The translations under genes and the position numbers were made by a program. DNA of 64,000 nt from a virus, in IMG/VR virus record IMGVR_UViG_3300021425_004462, positions 58,060 through 122,059 of that record; one strand, written 5' to 3'. Of this stretch, positions 8,147-15,480 are shown piece by piece (within the stretch, counting starts at the first letter, position 1; each line of letters starts with the position of its first letter). The notes under the pieces are model-generated. The model made no database searches, had not been told where the DNA came from, and saw only the letters and a program-made list of their open reading frames with translations.

Positions 8147-9403
8147 TTAAAATGATATATCGTCAGTAAATGCTTCAGGGCCAGTATTGTATCTCCATAT
8201 ATTAGACCTTAACTCTAGGTCGTTTTCGCTTTTTAGTATCCACATTGTATCAGAAATAAAAACATGATCGTTTGGTGTTACATCTCCGTCTTCATTTATT
8301 TCGAAGGCTTCTTGTAATTCGTACCTATTTAAAGATCCAGTTATTTCAAATGAAGTGTCATCTAGCCTCGAAACCTGTCTTTCCACAGATTCTATTTTAG
8401 AATCTAGTAAAGCTCCTGTTTGATTTAAATTACCACTGAGAGATTCTATTTTAGAGTCTAGGAAGACTCCTGTTGTGAAACTACCACTAAGAGATTCTAT
8501 TTTAGAGTCTAAAAAGTTTTTTGTTTCGCTTAAATCACCGCTTAAAGATTTTATTTCAGAGCTTAGTAAATCTCCTGTTTGGTTTAGAGTTCCGCTAAGA
8601 GATTCTATTTTAGAGTCTAAGAAGGCACCTGTTTGATTTAAGGTTCCGCTGATAGATTCTATTTTAGAATCTAAGAAGATGCCTGTTTCATTTAGGGTTC
8701 CACTAAGAGATTCTATTTTAAAGTCTAAGAAGGCACCTGTTTGATTTAAGGTTCCGCTGAGAGATTCTATTTTAGAATCTAAGAAGATGCCTGTTTCATT
8801 CAGGGTTCCGCTGAGAGATTCTATTTTAGAATCTAAGAAGATGCCTGTTTGATTCAGGGTTCCACTGAGAGATTCTATTTTAGAATCCAAGAAGGCGCCT
8901 GTTTGATTTAGGGTTCCACTGAGAGATTCTATTTTAGAATCCAAGAAGGCGCCTGTTTGATTTAAGGTTCCGCTGAGAGATTCTATTTTAGAATCTAAGA
9001 AGGCGCCTGTTTGATTTAAGTTTCCGCTTAATTCTTGAATAAATTTTAATACATTAACGCCGCTAATATGTATTGATTCACTGTTTCCAGATATAAAGTC
9101 GATTGTATCTGTATTTATGTGTCCAGCTTCTCCACTATCAAAAAATATCTTTAACCCAGATAATTCAGTATAGTTTCCTGTTTTTACAGAAAGAGTATTA
9201 GAGACTATATCGTCTGATATGGTTCTTGTGTTTGTTAGTACATCAAAAAAGCCGGAAGTAGATTCTAGTATGTACGAGTTTAGTTTTACTGTTTCTAACC
9301 TCTTGCCATCTATCAAGACAAGAGGATCTTCGGGTTCTTGTCCGACAATGTACTTTTTGTCCCCTATCCTTCTTAAGGATTTTTTAATTTCAAAGAAATC
9401 CAT
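8147..9403 (-). CDS. coiled-coil repeat fibre protein
   Basis: A 418-residue protein. Residues 1-125 are a mixed N-terminal head (MDFFEIKKSLRRIGDKKYIVG, a likely virion-attachment part). Residues about 125-339 are twelve tandem 18-residue units with consensus LSGTLNQTGAFLDSKIES; hydrophobic positions recur as expected for a parallel trimeric coiled coil or beta-stalk. A C-terminal globular end of about 75 residues follows (VERQVSRLDD to SDNELRSNIWRY-like sequence). The middle copies are nearly identical in DNA, so copy number may vary between isolates. It ends 22 bases before the next fibre gene and starts only 5 bases after the preceding one, so it is probably co-transcribed from the 10800 promoter. 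Likely a trimeric fibre or spacer protein whose length scales with repeat number. Confidence 0.65.
   Translation of the reverse strand: MDFFEIKKSLRRIGDKKYIVGQEPEDPLVLIDGKRLETVKLNSYILESTSGFFDVLTNTRTISDDIVSNTLSVKTGNYTELSGLKIFFDSGEAGHINTDTIDFISGNSESIHISGVNVLKFIQELSGNLNQTGAFLDSKIESLSGTLNQTGAFLDSKIESLSGTLNQTGAFLDSKIESLSGTLNQTGIFLDSKIESLSGTLNETGIFLDSKIESLSGTLNQTGAFLDFKIESLSGTLNETGIFLDSKIESISGTLNQTGAFLDSKIESLSGTLNQTGDLLSSEIKSLSGDLSETKNFLDSKIESLSGSFTTGVFLDSKIESLSGNLNQTGALLDSKIESVERQVSRLDDTSFEITGSLNRYELQEAFEINEDGDVTPNDHVFISDTMWILKSENDLELRSNIWRYNTGPEAFTDDISF
8387..9031 (-). repeat. twelve tandem 54-bp units (18 residues each)
   Basis: In-frame tandem repeats coding LSG(T/N)LN(Q/E)TG(A/I)FLDSKIES. Eleven units are 54 bp and one near the 3' end is 51 bp. 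Central copies are near identical; outer copies have drifted (for example DLLSSEIKS), which is usual when unequal exchange keeps renewing the centre. Confidence 0.9.
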
Positions 9404-9408
9404 AAAAA

Positions 9409-10800
9409 TTAAAAATTATCGTATAACCCTGTTTCTTTGTATGTAACTGCGTACTTTATAGAGAAACCTGATATGGTATGCGGTCTTTTAACATAAATTC
9501 TTCCGGCTTCATCGTTTTCTATCTTTACTGCCATATCTATATCTAAATATATAAGATCTTCTGTTTTGGGAGACACGGGCTCAGAGTTGTCAAGTCTTCT
9601 TTCTGATGTGTGAAATTGTATAGGATAAGATGATTCATTGTGAATTACGACGCTTTCAACTAAACCTCTCTCATAAAGATCATTAAAGTCTATAAGCTCG
9701 TAAGAATTAATTAAGCTTGCGGATTTATTTTCTTGCCTCATTCCAAATTCTGTGTCTGTATGGAAGCAAAATTTACTATCTACGCATCTATTAGGGTCTG
9801 TATATTCTGCATGAATAAAGTAATCCGGGTGACCTGTTTCTAATAATGATTTATTTTTTCTTCCATTTTCAAAATAAGTTCCAAATACATCATCCATGAG
9901 GTTGCGATTTTCTCCATAACAATTTCCGCTATCTATACCGTATCTTTTTGTATCAGAAATAGATTCAAGAAGTAAAAAATCTTCTTCTATTTTTTGAGAA
10001 ACAGTTTTCGTTCTAAGCTTCCATGGTTGGTATAATTCCCTTCTTTCTATTTGGTGCCATATGTCTACAAGTTTTCCGGAAATTCCTACAAGCTCTCCAG
10101 AAATACCCACCAATTCTCCTGATATTCCATGAGTGCCTTCAACTAATTCTTCTGAAATTTCTACTAATTCTCCAGATATACCTTCCGTTCCTTCAACTAG
10201 TTCCTCTGATATTTCATGAAGCTGTCCAGAAATCCCTTTTAATTCTGAAGACATATTATCTAGATTTCCTGAAACACCAGATAGTAATCTATGAGTTTCT
10301 TGATCTGAATCTATTTCTACATCAATGTGAATACTAGAAAGTTCTCCAGAAATACCCGAAAGTAATCTATGAGTTTGTGTGTCCTCATCAATTTTTACAT
10401 CAATATGAATATCTGAAAGTTCTCCCGAAATTCCAGATAAAAGCCTATGGGTTTCTATGTCATTAGACAGAGAAAGTTGGCCAGAGATTCCAGATAAAAG
10501 CCTATGGGTTTCTATGTCATTAGACAGAGAAAGTTGGCCAGAGATTCCAGATAAAAGCCTATGGGTTTCTATGTCATTAGACAGAGAAAGTTGACCAGAG
10601 ATTCCAGATAAAAGCTTATGAGTTTCTGTATCGCTGGGCTCAATTGATAAGTCTAAATTATCTATCGTTATTCCGCCAGCCGGCTCCCATCTACCACTAG
10701 CTTTATTCCACTGATATGAAAAAGTAGGCTGAGGTGATAGGTGATCTAATTGCGTTATATCTTTATATAACGGATTATTTTTATAATCTTCGTTGGCCAT
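9409..10800 (-). CDS. repeat-stalk fibre protein with globular C-terminal domain
   Basis: A 463-residue protein. The N-terminal 55 residues (MANEDYKNNPLYKDITQLDH, then WNKASGRWEPAGG) probably attach it to the virion. Residues about 55-235 are a repeat stalk built on ETHRLLSGISGQLSLSNDI (19 residues), decaying into shorter GISGELVEISEELVEGT and GISGELVGISGELVGI units. Residues about 240-463 are a non-repetitive domain with cysteines (GIDSGNCYGENR, DPNRCVDSKFCFHTD) and a beta-rich end. The stalk phasing suggests a trimeric coiled coil like that of the downstream gene, with which it shares the LSG-x-L-x motif. A late-type motif starts 15 bases before the ATG. Probable fibre or tip-decoration protein; the C-terminal domain is not recognised and could be a receptor-binding or capping domain. 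Confidence 0.62.
   Translation of the reverse strand: MANEDYKNNPLYKDITQLDHLSPQPTFSYQWNKASGRWEPAGGITIDNLDLSIEPSDTETHKLLSGISGQLSLSNDIETHRLLSGISGQLSLSNDIETHRLLSGISGQLSLSNDIETHRLLSGISGELSDIHIDVKIDEDTQTHRLLSGISGELSSIHIDVEIDSDQETHRLLSGVSGNLDNMSSELKGISGQLHEISEELVEGTEGISGELVEISEELVEGTHGISGELVGISGELVGISGKLVDIWHQIERRELYQPWKLRTKTVSQKIEEDFLLLESISDTKRYGIDSGNCYGENRNLMDDVFGTYFENGRKNKSLLETGHPDYFIHAEYTDPNRCVDSKFCFHTDTEFGMRQENKSASLINSYELIDFNDLYERGLVESVVIHNESSYPIQFHTSERRLDNSEPVSPKTEDLIYLDIDMAVKIENDEAGRIYVKRPHTISGFSIKYAVTYKETGLYDNF
10444..10614 (-). repeat. three near-identical 57-bp tandem units
   Basis: Units begin at 10444, 10501 and 10558 and encode ETHRLLSGISGQLSLSNDI. They differ by single bases (ttggcc versus ttgacc), so the duplication is recent. 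More diverged copies lie on both sides inside the same gene. Confidence 0.9.
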
Positions 10801-10806
10801 ACGAAG

Positions 10807-10815
10807 ATATTACAC
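10807..10815 (-). promoter_or_regulatory. late-type promoter motif GTGTAATAT
   Basis: Sits in the 22-base gap between the early operon's last gene and the first fibre gene, beginning 15 bases before the ATG at 10800. It marks the early-to-late boundary on this strand. Confidence 0.62.
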
Positions 10816-10822
10816 CTTTTTT

Positions 10823-11167
10823 TTAGTCTCTATCTAAGTGGTGTTTTATGCCGTTTCTTTTCTTGCTATATTCTTTGAAATATTTTTGCTGAACTGGATC
10901 ATACCCTAGTTTATCTTTTCTTTTCTGACTAAGTTCTCTACTTTGATCAACTAAGTCTCCATATGTACCTTTTTGGTTTGCTGTTTTTTGTATAAAAGCT
11001 TGATTATCAAAAGGATCTGAGCTTGAATCTATACTAGCCTGAGGAATATCCCACACTCTATTCCATTTAATCCCTTCTTGATCTATATAGATGTGTTCAT
11101 CATTCATTGATTGAATAATATCTATAGTTTCTTCTGTCTCAGGGTGTTCGTATGTATATAAAGGCAT
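10823..11167 (-). CDS. FmdB-like small phage protein lacking zinc cysteines
   Basis: A 114-residue protein starting MPLYTYEHPETEE. This matches the opening of FmdB-type zinc-ribbon regulators (MP-x-Y-x-Y), and the later GIKWNRVWDIPQA block fits the same family. The paired cysteines that bind zinc in FmdB are absent, so any retained role would not depend on that metal. The C-terminus is basic and charged (KEYSKKRNGIKHHLDRD). It is the last gene of the early minus-strand operon and its ATG shares one base with the stop of the upstream glycosyltransferase (TAATG). Proteins of this type are widespread in phage genomes and usually unstudied. Regulatory or virion roles are both possible. Confidence 0.5.
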   Translation of the reverse strand: MPLYTYEHPETEETIDIIQSMNDEHIYIDQEGIKWNRVWDIPQASIDSSSDPFDNQAFIQKTANQKGTYGDLVDQSRELSQKRKDKLGYDPVQQKYFKEYSKKRNGIKHHLDRD

Positions 11168-12222
11168 TATTCTAATATTTTTTCTAAAGTATTTTTGTAT
11201 GTAAATTTATTTTTTAGTTTATTGCCTTCGGTATTTTCTTTTTTACAAATAGTTTCAGCTTTTTCCATTGCGGATATAAATTCTTCGTCATCAAAAGTAT
11301 ATATACTGCCTTGGTTGAAGTCAGAACCTTTTTTAAAAAAAATGTTATCATAAACTTCTTCTTTTCCGTTTGGCTCAATTAATATAGAATTATCTTTTGA
11401 GGCCCAGTCTTTATGTGCAGTTGAATTTAATACAATACTCCATTTCCCTAGGCATGTGGCATTGAAGGATGGTAGGTTCCAACCTTCTGCACCACTCATA
11501 CCTCCAAGATCGATATCTATTGAGTTTAAAAAATCATTAACTTGAGAGTTTTTAGGTAAAAATGGCAAGAAGTTTATGTTTCCATAACTTTTTCCTTGAA
11601 GTATATTTCTTATGGAAGCTTCCATTTCTTCTTTTTTGAAAAATGGATTAGAAATGCAACACGTTAATTGGTATTTGTAGTTATTGCCATATTTCTTGAT
11701 CCAGTTTCTTATAATTTTTTCTGTATGCTTTCTTTTTTCTAGCTTACCCATTAAACCAAAATGAATCTTATCGTTTAAATATTTTTTTTCGGTATTATAA
11801 AAAGAATCGTCAAAACCTAACGGCGCATAGGATGCGTTATTAAATTTACCTGCAGAATAAGAACTGCTAAAAACAACTTTATCTTGAAGTTCTGCTATTT
11901 TTACCTCTGATTCTGTGGGTTGATCTAATTCGTAAAAAGTGTAAAGTATTTGATTTTTAGATATCCTGCTTTCTGCGCCATTTAAGTGCCACATCTGAAG
12001 GGTCGTTGTGTTTTTATCTAATTTTTTATATCTATTATTAACCCCGTCTTCTACCCAAAGTTTAAAATTAGAGTCATTTATTTTAAATGAACTGACATCC
12101 ACATTGCCAGTTGGGAAAATTGCTACATCTATATTTTTAGAGTATATTTCTTTTAGTAAATTAAAGCAAACATTACCAAAAGATAGTGAGTTAAGTGGAC
12201 CTTTAAATATTAATTTGTTCAT
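11167..12222 (-). CDS. GT4-like glycosyltransferase within the replication operon
   Basis: A 351-residue GT-B-fold protein. Its motifs fit GT4: FGLMGKLEKRKHTEKII in the middle (start of the donor-binding lobe, with KRK for phosphate), and DLGGMSGAEGWNLPSFNAT, corresponding to the E-x7-E-type donor site, although the second acidic residue is not obvious. No transmembrane segment is seen. The gene lies between ssb and an FmdB-like gene, joined to both by TAATG overlaps, so it must be made with the early DNA-metabolism genes. That position fits early modification of a host surface sugar; a DNA-base glucosylation role is also possible. Nothing here separates the two. Confidence 0.6.
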   Translation of the reverse strand: MNKLIFKGPLNSLSFGNVCFNLLKEIYSKNIDVAIFPTGNVDVSSFKINDSNFKLWVEDGVNNRYKKLDKNTTTLQMWHLNGAESRISKNQILYTFYELDQPTESEVKIAELQDKVVFSSSYSAGKFNNASYAPLGFDDSFYNTEKKYLNDKIHFGLMGKLEKRKHTEKIIRNWIKKYGNNYKYQLTCCISNPFFKKEEMEASIRNILQGKSYGNINFLPFLPKNSQVNDFLNSIDIDLGGMSGAEGWNLPSFNATCLGKWSIVLNSTAHKDWASKDNSILIEPNGKEEVYDNIFFKKGSDFNQGSIYTFDDEEFISAMEKAETICKKENTEGNKLKNKFTYKNTLEKILE

Positions 12223-12605
12223 TAAAATGGAATATCTGCGAATTCATCGTCTTCTTGAGTATTTTGTTTTTCTTTAGGTACTGGATTATCTGTTGAGTTT
12301 TCATTATTTCCACTTAAAAATGTAACTAAATCAGCTATACAATATATTTTATTTCTTGTTTGTCCTTCTGCATTTTTCCAAGAATTTAAATGGAGCCTTC
12401 CATCTATCATTACTTTCCTGCCTTTACTTAAGAATCTAGCGCAGTTATCTGCAGTCTTGTTCCACGCTTCTACATCTAGATAAAGGACATTATCTGACGG
12501 TCTGTTGTTTATTGCTATAGTGAATACGCAAACTTTTTTACCTGTTTTAGTTTCTTTTACTTCTGGGTCCCTTGTTAAATTTCCTAGTCCTATAAATCTA
12601 TTCAA
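12222..12605 (-). CDS. ssb: single-stranded DNA-binding protein SSB
   Basis: A 127-residue bacterial-type SSB. The OB fold starts NRFIGLGNLTRDPEVK and continues through FTIAINNRP, LYLDVEAWNKTADNCARFLSKG and VMIDGRLHLNSWKN. A disordered linker leads to the acidic tip DDEFADIPF, which recruits repair and replication partners. Length and tail match cellular SSBs, so it should bind ssDNA as a tetramer. The start is TTG at 12605, set by AAGGAG nine bases upstream and by the conserved N-terminus; no ATG fits. It overlaps the sigma-like gene by 8 bases, and its stop overlaps the GT4 start (TAATG). Identification is firm. Confidence 0.95.
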   Translation of the reverse strand: MNRFIGLGNLTRDPEVKETKTGKKVCVFTIAINNRPSDNVLYLDVEAWNKTADNCARFLSKGRKVMIDGRLHLNSWKNAEGQTRNKIYCIADLVTFLSGNNENSTDNPVPKEKQNTQEDDEFADIPF

Positions 12606-13209
12606 TGTTAAATTCTCCTTTTAGTTCGTTTTGTATTTCTTTAATTGCTGAGTTATGTATATTTATGCAACCTTGGATACTTAAGTTTAATGAATCTCCT
12701 ATATTTTTCCAGGGCATTACTTTATTTTTCATTCCTTCAATGTATCTCATGTTGAATATTTTTTCAACTCTTTTATCTGGATGATTATCTATTATCTTTA
12801 AAACTTTATTAAATATATCTTCTTTTATAGAGTTTGCTATGTCTTTAGATTCTTCTGATTCTTGATCTGTCATATTTTCTATAAAATCTGAGTTAAAAAC
12901 AGGTCTTCTTTTATTTCTGTTGTACGTGTTTAGGCAGTTCCATTTTGTTTCATTACCTAAATATGTGCTGAATTTGGTACCTTTCGTTTCGTCGTATTTT
13001 AATGCAGCCATGTATATCTTGTATTCTTTTTCGTTAATTAACTCGTCTTTATCAATATAATTGCTTTGCCTAGAAGAATATGCATTTACCATATCTATAT
13101 ATATTCCGCTATGCCGATCTACTAATTCATTTAAACTCTCTTCAATATCATGTTGATTTTTTATATTATTAATAAGTTCAGAATCGGATTGATTATTGAA
13201 ATAGTTCAT
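12598..13209 (-). CDS. phage RNA polymerase sigma-like factor
   Basis: A 203-residue protein with two parts typical of small sigma70-family factors. Residues about 27-105 resemble region 2: LVDRHSGIYIDMVNAYSS, then DELINEKEYKIYMAALKYDETKGTKFSTYLG and the aromatic/basic strand-opening segment WNCLNTYNRNKRR. Residues about 145-195 resemble region 4: IFNMRYIEG, PWKNIGDSLNLSIQGCINIHNSAIKEI, a helix-turn-helix for DNA reading. It lies in the early operon between dNMP kinase and ssb. The window contains a repeated non-sigma70 motif (GTGTA plus A/T) before late genes, so this factor is the prime candidate for reading it; that link is inference. The gene overlaps the dNMP kinase by 17 bases. Confidence 0.8.
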   Translation of the reverse strand: MNYFNNQSDSELINNIKNQHDIEESLNELVDRHSGIYIDMVNAYSSRQSNYIDKDELINEKEYKIYMAALKYDETKGTKFSTYLGNETKWNCLNTYNRNKRRPVFNSDFIENMTDQESEESKDIANSIKEDIFNKVLKIIDNHPDKRVEKIFNMRYIEGMKNKVMPWKNIGDSLNLSIQGCINIHNSAIKEIQNELKGEFNIE

Positions 13210-13738
13210 TGTATATAGAATTTATTTTATTGTTTATATATAGATTATCTGTTTCTCTGAAATTTTTCCACTTTACTCTATATTGGGACATGTTTTTTAA
13301 GATAGGATCGTTCTTTAATTCCTCCTTATTGGGCGCGATGTTTCCGTGCCTTTCGATATGGATTGTTTTTCCGCCCTGAGATTCAACCCATTCTATTTCA
13401 TTTTTATACCTAACATCTGTAATGAAGACATAATCCTGATTGATACTTTTAAGTTTATTGGAGAGCCTATCGATCCAACAGTTCTTGTTAAGCCTTCTTC
13501 TTACCTTTGTCCCATAGCATACCAAGAAAGGTCTGATGATTTCTTTCTCTGTATTGATTTCGGTAAATGCTGATATACCTATATTCTTCTTGAGAAAATC
13601 ATCACATTCTTCTTTTAATTCATCAGCAAACGCTAGTCGTTTGGATGAAATATTTTTATTACTTAATTTTTTGGATAAGAACTGAAACAGAGTATCCTTA
13701 CCTGATCTCGCTAATCCTGATATTCCTATAATTGTCAT
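13193..13738 (-). CDS. deoxynucleoside monophosphate kinase
   Basis: A 181-residue P-loop kinase of the phage dNMP kinase type (T4 gp1-like). Walker A is GLARSGKDT at residues 8-16. The downstream blocks LAFADELKEECDDFL (LID/base-site region), CYGTKVRRRLNKNCWIDRL and VFITDVRYKNEIEWV (strand before the helix, with the D-x-R motif) match the family, as does the length. It converts dNMPs to dNDPs for phage DNA synthesis. The ATG overlaps the stop of the upstream early gene (ATGA), so the two are translationally coupled and driven by the promoter at 14054-14082. Its presence implies a phage-controlled nucleotide pool. Other nucleotide genes must lie outside the window. Confidence 0.88.
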   Translation of the reverse strand: MTIIGISGLARSGKDTLFQFLSKKLSNKNISSKRLAFADELKEECDDFLKKNIGISAFTEINTEKEIIRPFLVCYGTKVRRRLNKNCWIDRLSNKLKSINQDYVFITDVRYKNEIEWVESQGGKTIHIERHGNIAPNKEELKNDPILKNMSQYRVKWKNFRETDNLYINNKINSIYNELFQ

Positions 13739-14046
13739 GAACCGAAAATGTTTTTGACCTTAGAGGATAAATCATGAAATCCGGCATTAGCTAACATTCG
13801 TGATACTGAGTGATAGCTCGTTACTTCATTCATGTCTTCATCTACCTCGTTTGGTATATAGTCTTTACTTATCTTTGACGAAATCATGACCGAGGATAGT
13901 TTCAAGTCCTTACCTCGCTCCGCTAACATATTTACTAATGCTTTTGTGCAAGCCTCTGTTTCATCTTCAGCAGACAAAACTATCGACCAATCAGAGCATT
14001 TAACTATGAAACATGTTTCTTTATCTAAATCGATAATATTTTCCAT
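13735..14046 (-). CDS. small early protein of unknown function
   Basis: A 103-residue protein, not recognised. The ATG at 14046 is chosen over an upstream TTG at 14082 because a near-consensus promoter (TTGACT, 17 bases, TATAAT) ends 7 bases before this ATG, so the longer form would start inside the promoter. The sequence begins MENIIDLDKETCFIVKCSDW, followed by an amphipathic DETEACTKALVNMLAERGKDL helix and a KVKNIFGS end. The strand/helix pattern suggests a small alpha/beta protein, without cysteine pairs or a membrane segment. It is the first gene of the early minus-strand operon, a position often taken by host-takeover or regulatory proteins. Its stop overlaps the kinase start (ATGA). Confidence 0.7.
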   Translation of the reverse strand: MENIIDLDKETCFIVKCSDWSIVLSAEDETEACTKALVNMLAERGKDLKLSSVMISSKISKDYIPNEVDEDMNEVTSYHSVSRMLANAGFHDLSSKVKNIFGS

Positions 14047-14053
14047 GCTTTGA

Positions 14054-14082
14054 ATTATAGCCCATAGTTGAAGTAAAGTCAA
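14054..14082 (-). promoter_or_regulatory. early sigma70-like promoter, leaderless
   Basis: On the minus strand, TTGACT (14082-14077), a 17-base spacer and a perfect TATAAT (14059-14054) are followed by 7 bases and the ATG at 14046. The usual start, 6-7 bases after the -10 box, falls on the A of the ATG. No ribosome-binding site is possible. Confidence 0.8.
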
Positions 14083-14183
14083 TCTTATTTTATATATTTA
14101 TTAAATTAAGATATATAGTATATCCTATTGAATAACAATGCACAATTTTTTGCACGTCACTAATTCAATTTTTTGAATAAGAC

Positions 14184-14212
14184 TTGACAAAAATCTAATT
14201 TAAGTATAAGAT
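14184..14212 (+). promoter_or_regulatory. early sigma70-like promoter, leaderless, divergent
   Basis: A perfect TTGACA (14184-14189), a 17-base spacer and TAAGAT (14207-14212) are followed by 7 bases and the ATG at 14220. The geometry is identical to the opposite promoter at 14054-14082, 100 bases away. Together they drive the two early operons in opposite directions. TATAAG at 14205 is an alternative -10 with a 15-base spacer. Confidence 0.75.
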
Positions 14213-14219
14213 CTATCGA

Positions 14220-14543
14220 ATGAAAAAATTCATACAGATACCATTAGCTATTCAAGAGGATATTATTTCGGGCAAATTAATTGGTAACGATCTAGTTGTT
14301 TACTCCTACCTCGTTGATAAGGCCGGGCACGGCAAACCTATATATTTTTCTAACAACAAGATAGCAGGAGAACTAGGCGGAATGTCTTACGGTAAAATAT
14401 CGGCAAGCCTAAGCAGACTATATAAGGCTAAACATATTTTAAGAAAAAAAACAGCAGGAAATACAATGACACAGTTAAAGACTGTTGTTATAAATTCCAA
14501 AAATATCATGATAAAGGGGAGGCAGCATGAAGATATCTGTTAG
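14220..14543 (+). CDS. winged-helix DNA-binding protein
   Basis: A 107-residue basic protein. Residues about 20-75 read as a winged helix: LVVYSYLVDKAGHGKPIYFSNNKIAGELGGMSYGKISASLSRLYKAKHI, a pattern shared with HTH domains of replication initiators and phage regulators (first helix, then recognition helix SYGKISASLSRLY, then a beta wing around LRKKTAG). It is the first gene of the early plus-strand operon and begins exactly where the promoter predicts transcription to start. A leading-gene DNA-binding protein next to a divergent promoter pair is well placed to control both promoters; this is inference. The end overlaps the next gene by 17 bases. Confidence 0.65.
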   Translation: MKKFIQIPLAIQEDIISGKLIGNDLVVYSYLVDKAGHGKPIYFSNNKIAGELGGMSYGKISASLSRLYKAKHILRKKTAGNTMTQLKTVVINSKNIMIKGRQHEDIC

Positions 14544-15480
14544 GATGGAGGGTGGCTTAGGTGACCACTTCGCCGCTAATAGATTCATTCCTGCAATTAA
14601 GGAATATTACCCTGGGTGCGAAATAGACCTATGGTCAGACACGGAAGGTAGCCCGATACAGTCAGATATACTTAAGGAAATGTGGCCAGACCATTTCAAT
14701 AATGTTTTTGTTTTGGAAAAAAAGAAACATAAAAAATTTCGAATAAAATCATCAAATTTCCCAGAAGAAGATTATAGAGGGTCAATTAAAAATGTATCAC
14801 CTAATGATATGAAATTAATGGAAGGGGCTTATGATAAGTTTTACGACCTACATATTGACTCCTTAGATTGGTTGAACCATGACTACGATTGGTTTAAGTA
14901 TTTTAATATCTTTCCAAAACCCACTACCAACTTAACCGAAAATATAAAGTTACCTTTTGACAAATTCATTTTAGCGCACCTTTATGCGAGAGACGGTGCA
15001 GATTCAAATATGGAAGATTGGTATATTAAGAGATTAATTAACGATATAACAAAAGATTTCAACTTAATAATTCTTTACGATAGTCATTCCAAACATAAAT
15101 ACGAAGATTTTCTGGAATCAAAAAACCCAAAATTACATTTAGTGCACGCAGATCTAAGGCAAATATTTTATCTGTCCAGTAAATGTACAGCTATGTTCGG
15201 TATTGATTCAGGGATACGATATATTCCATATCATTTTGGTAAACCCACATTCACTTTCTCAAAATATTGTCAAAAATACGGAACGGTTCAATACTCTTAT
15301 TTAATTAGATGGTTATTTAATGAAAAGTACGTTTTTCCTTTACATTATGACATTAGTAGCGCAAGTCAAATAATAAAAAATTGCTTACGCAATCCTGCGT
15401 ATAGATTATACCCTTTCTTACTAGATGATATAGAGCGTCTGGTTGCCCAGAGAGACATTACGGAATATATTACAGAATGA
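14527..15480 (+). CDS. GT9-like (heptosyltransferase-type) glycosyltransferase
   Basis: A 317-residue GT-B protein. The start MKISVRMEGGLGDHFAANRFIPAIKEYYPGC matches the GGLGD opening of ADP-heptose:LPS heptosyltransferases (GT9). The second half shows the expected lobe pattern, with FILAHLYARDGADSNMEDW, LVHADLRQIFYLSSKC and AMFGIDSGIRYIPYHFGKPTF, the last like the conserved 'D-S-G-x-x-H' donor-site block but with R-Y replacing the usual histidine region. The start is fixed by GGGGAGG four bases upstream, one of the few clear ribosome sites here. It begins inside the winged-helix gene and overlaps the following gene by ATGA. Probably adds a sugar to a host LPS-type core or phage-specific glycan. 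Confidence 0.72.
   Translation: MKISVRMEGGLGDHFAANRFIPAIKEYYPGCEIDLWSDTEGSPIQSDILKEMWPDHFNNVFVLEKKKHKKFRIKSSNFPEEDYRGSIKNVSPNDMKLMEGAYDKFYDLHIDSLDWLNHDYDWFKYFNIFPKPTTNLTENIKLPFDKFILAHLYARDGADSNMEDWYIKRLINDITKDFNLIILYDSHSKHKYEDFLESKNPKLHLVHADLRQIFYLSSKCTAMFGIDSGIRYIPYHFGKPTFTFSKYCQKYGTVQYSYLIRWLFNEKYVFPLHYDISSASQIIKNCLRNPAYRLYPFLLDDIERLVAQRDITEYITE

Noticed and set aside
8387-9031. CRISPR-like array.
   Set aside because: The 54-bp units are contiguous, in frame and code for coiled-coil repeats; there are no unique spacers and no cas genes.
14047-14082. Longer form of the small early gene starting at TTG 14082.
   Set aside because: The extension would lie inside the -35 to -10 region of a near-consensus promoter; the ATG at 14046 fits that promoter.
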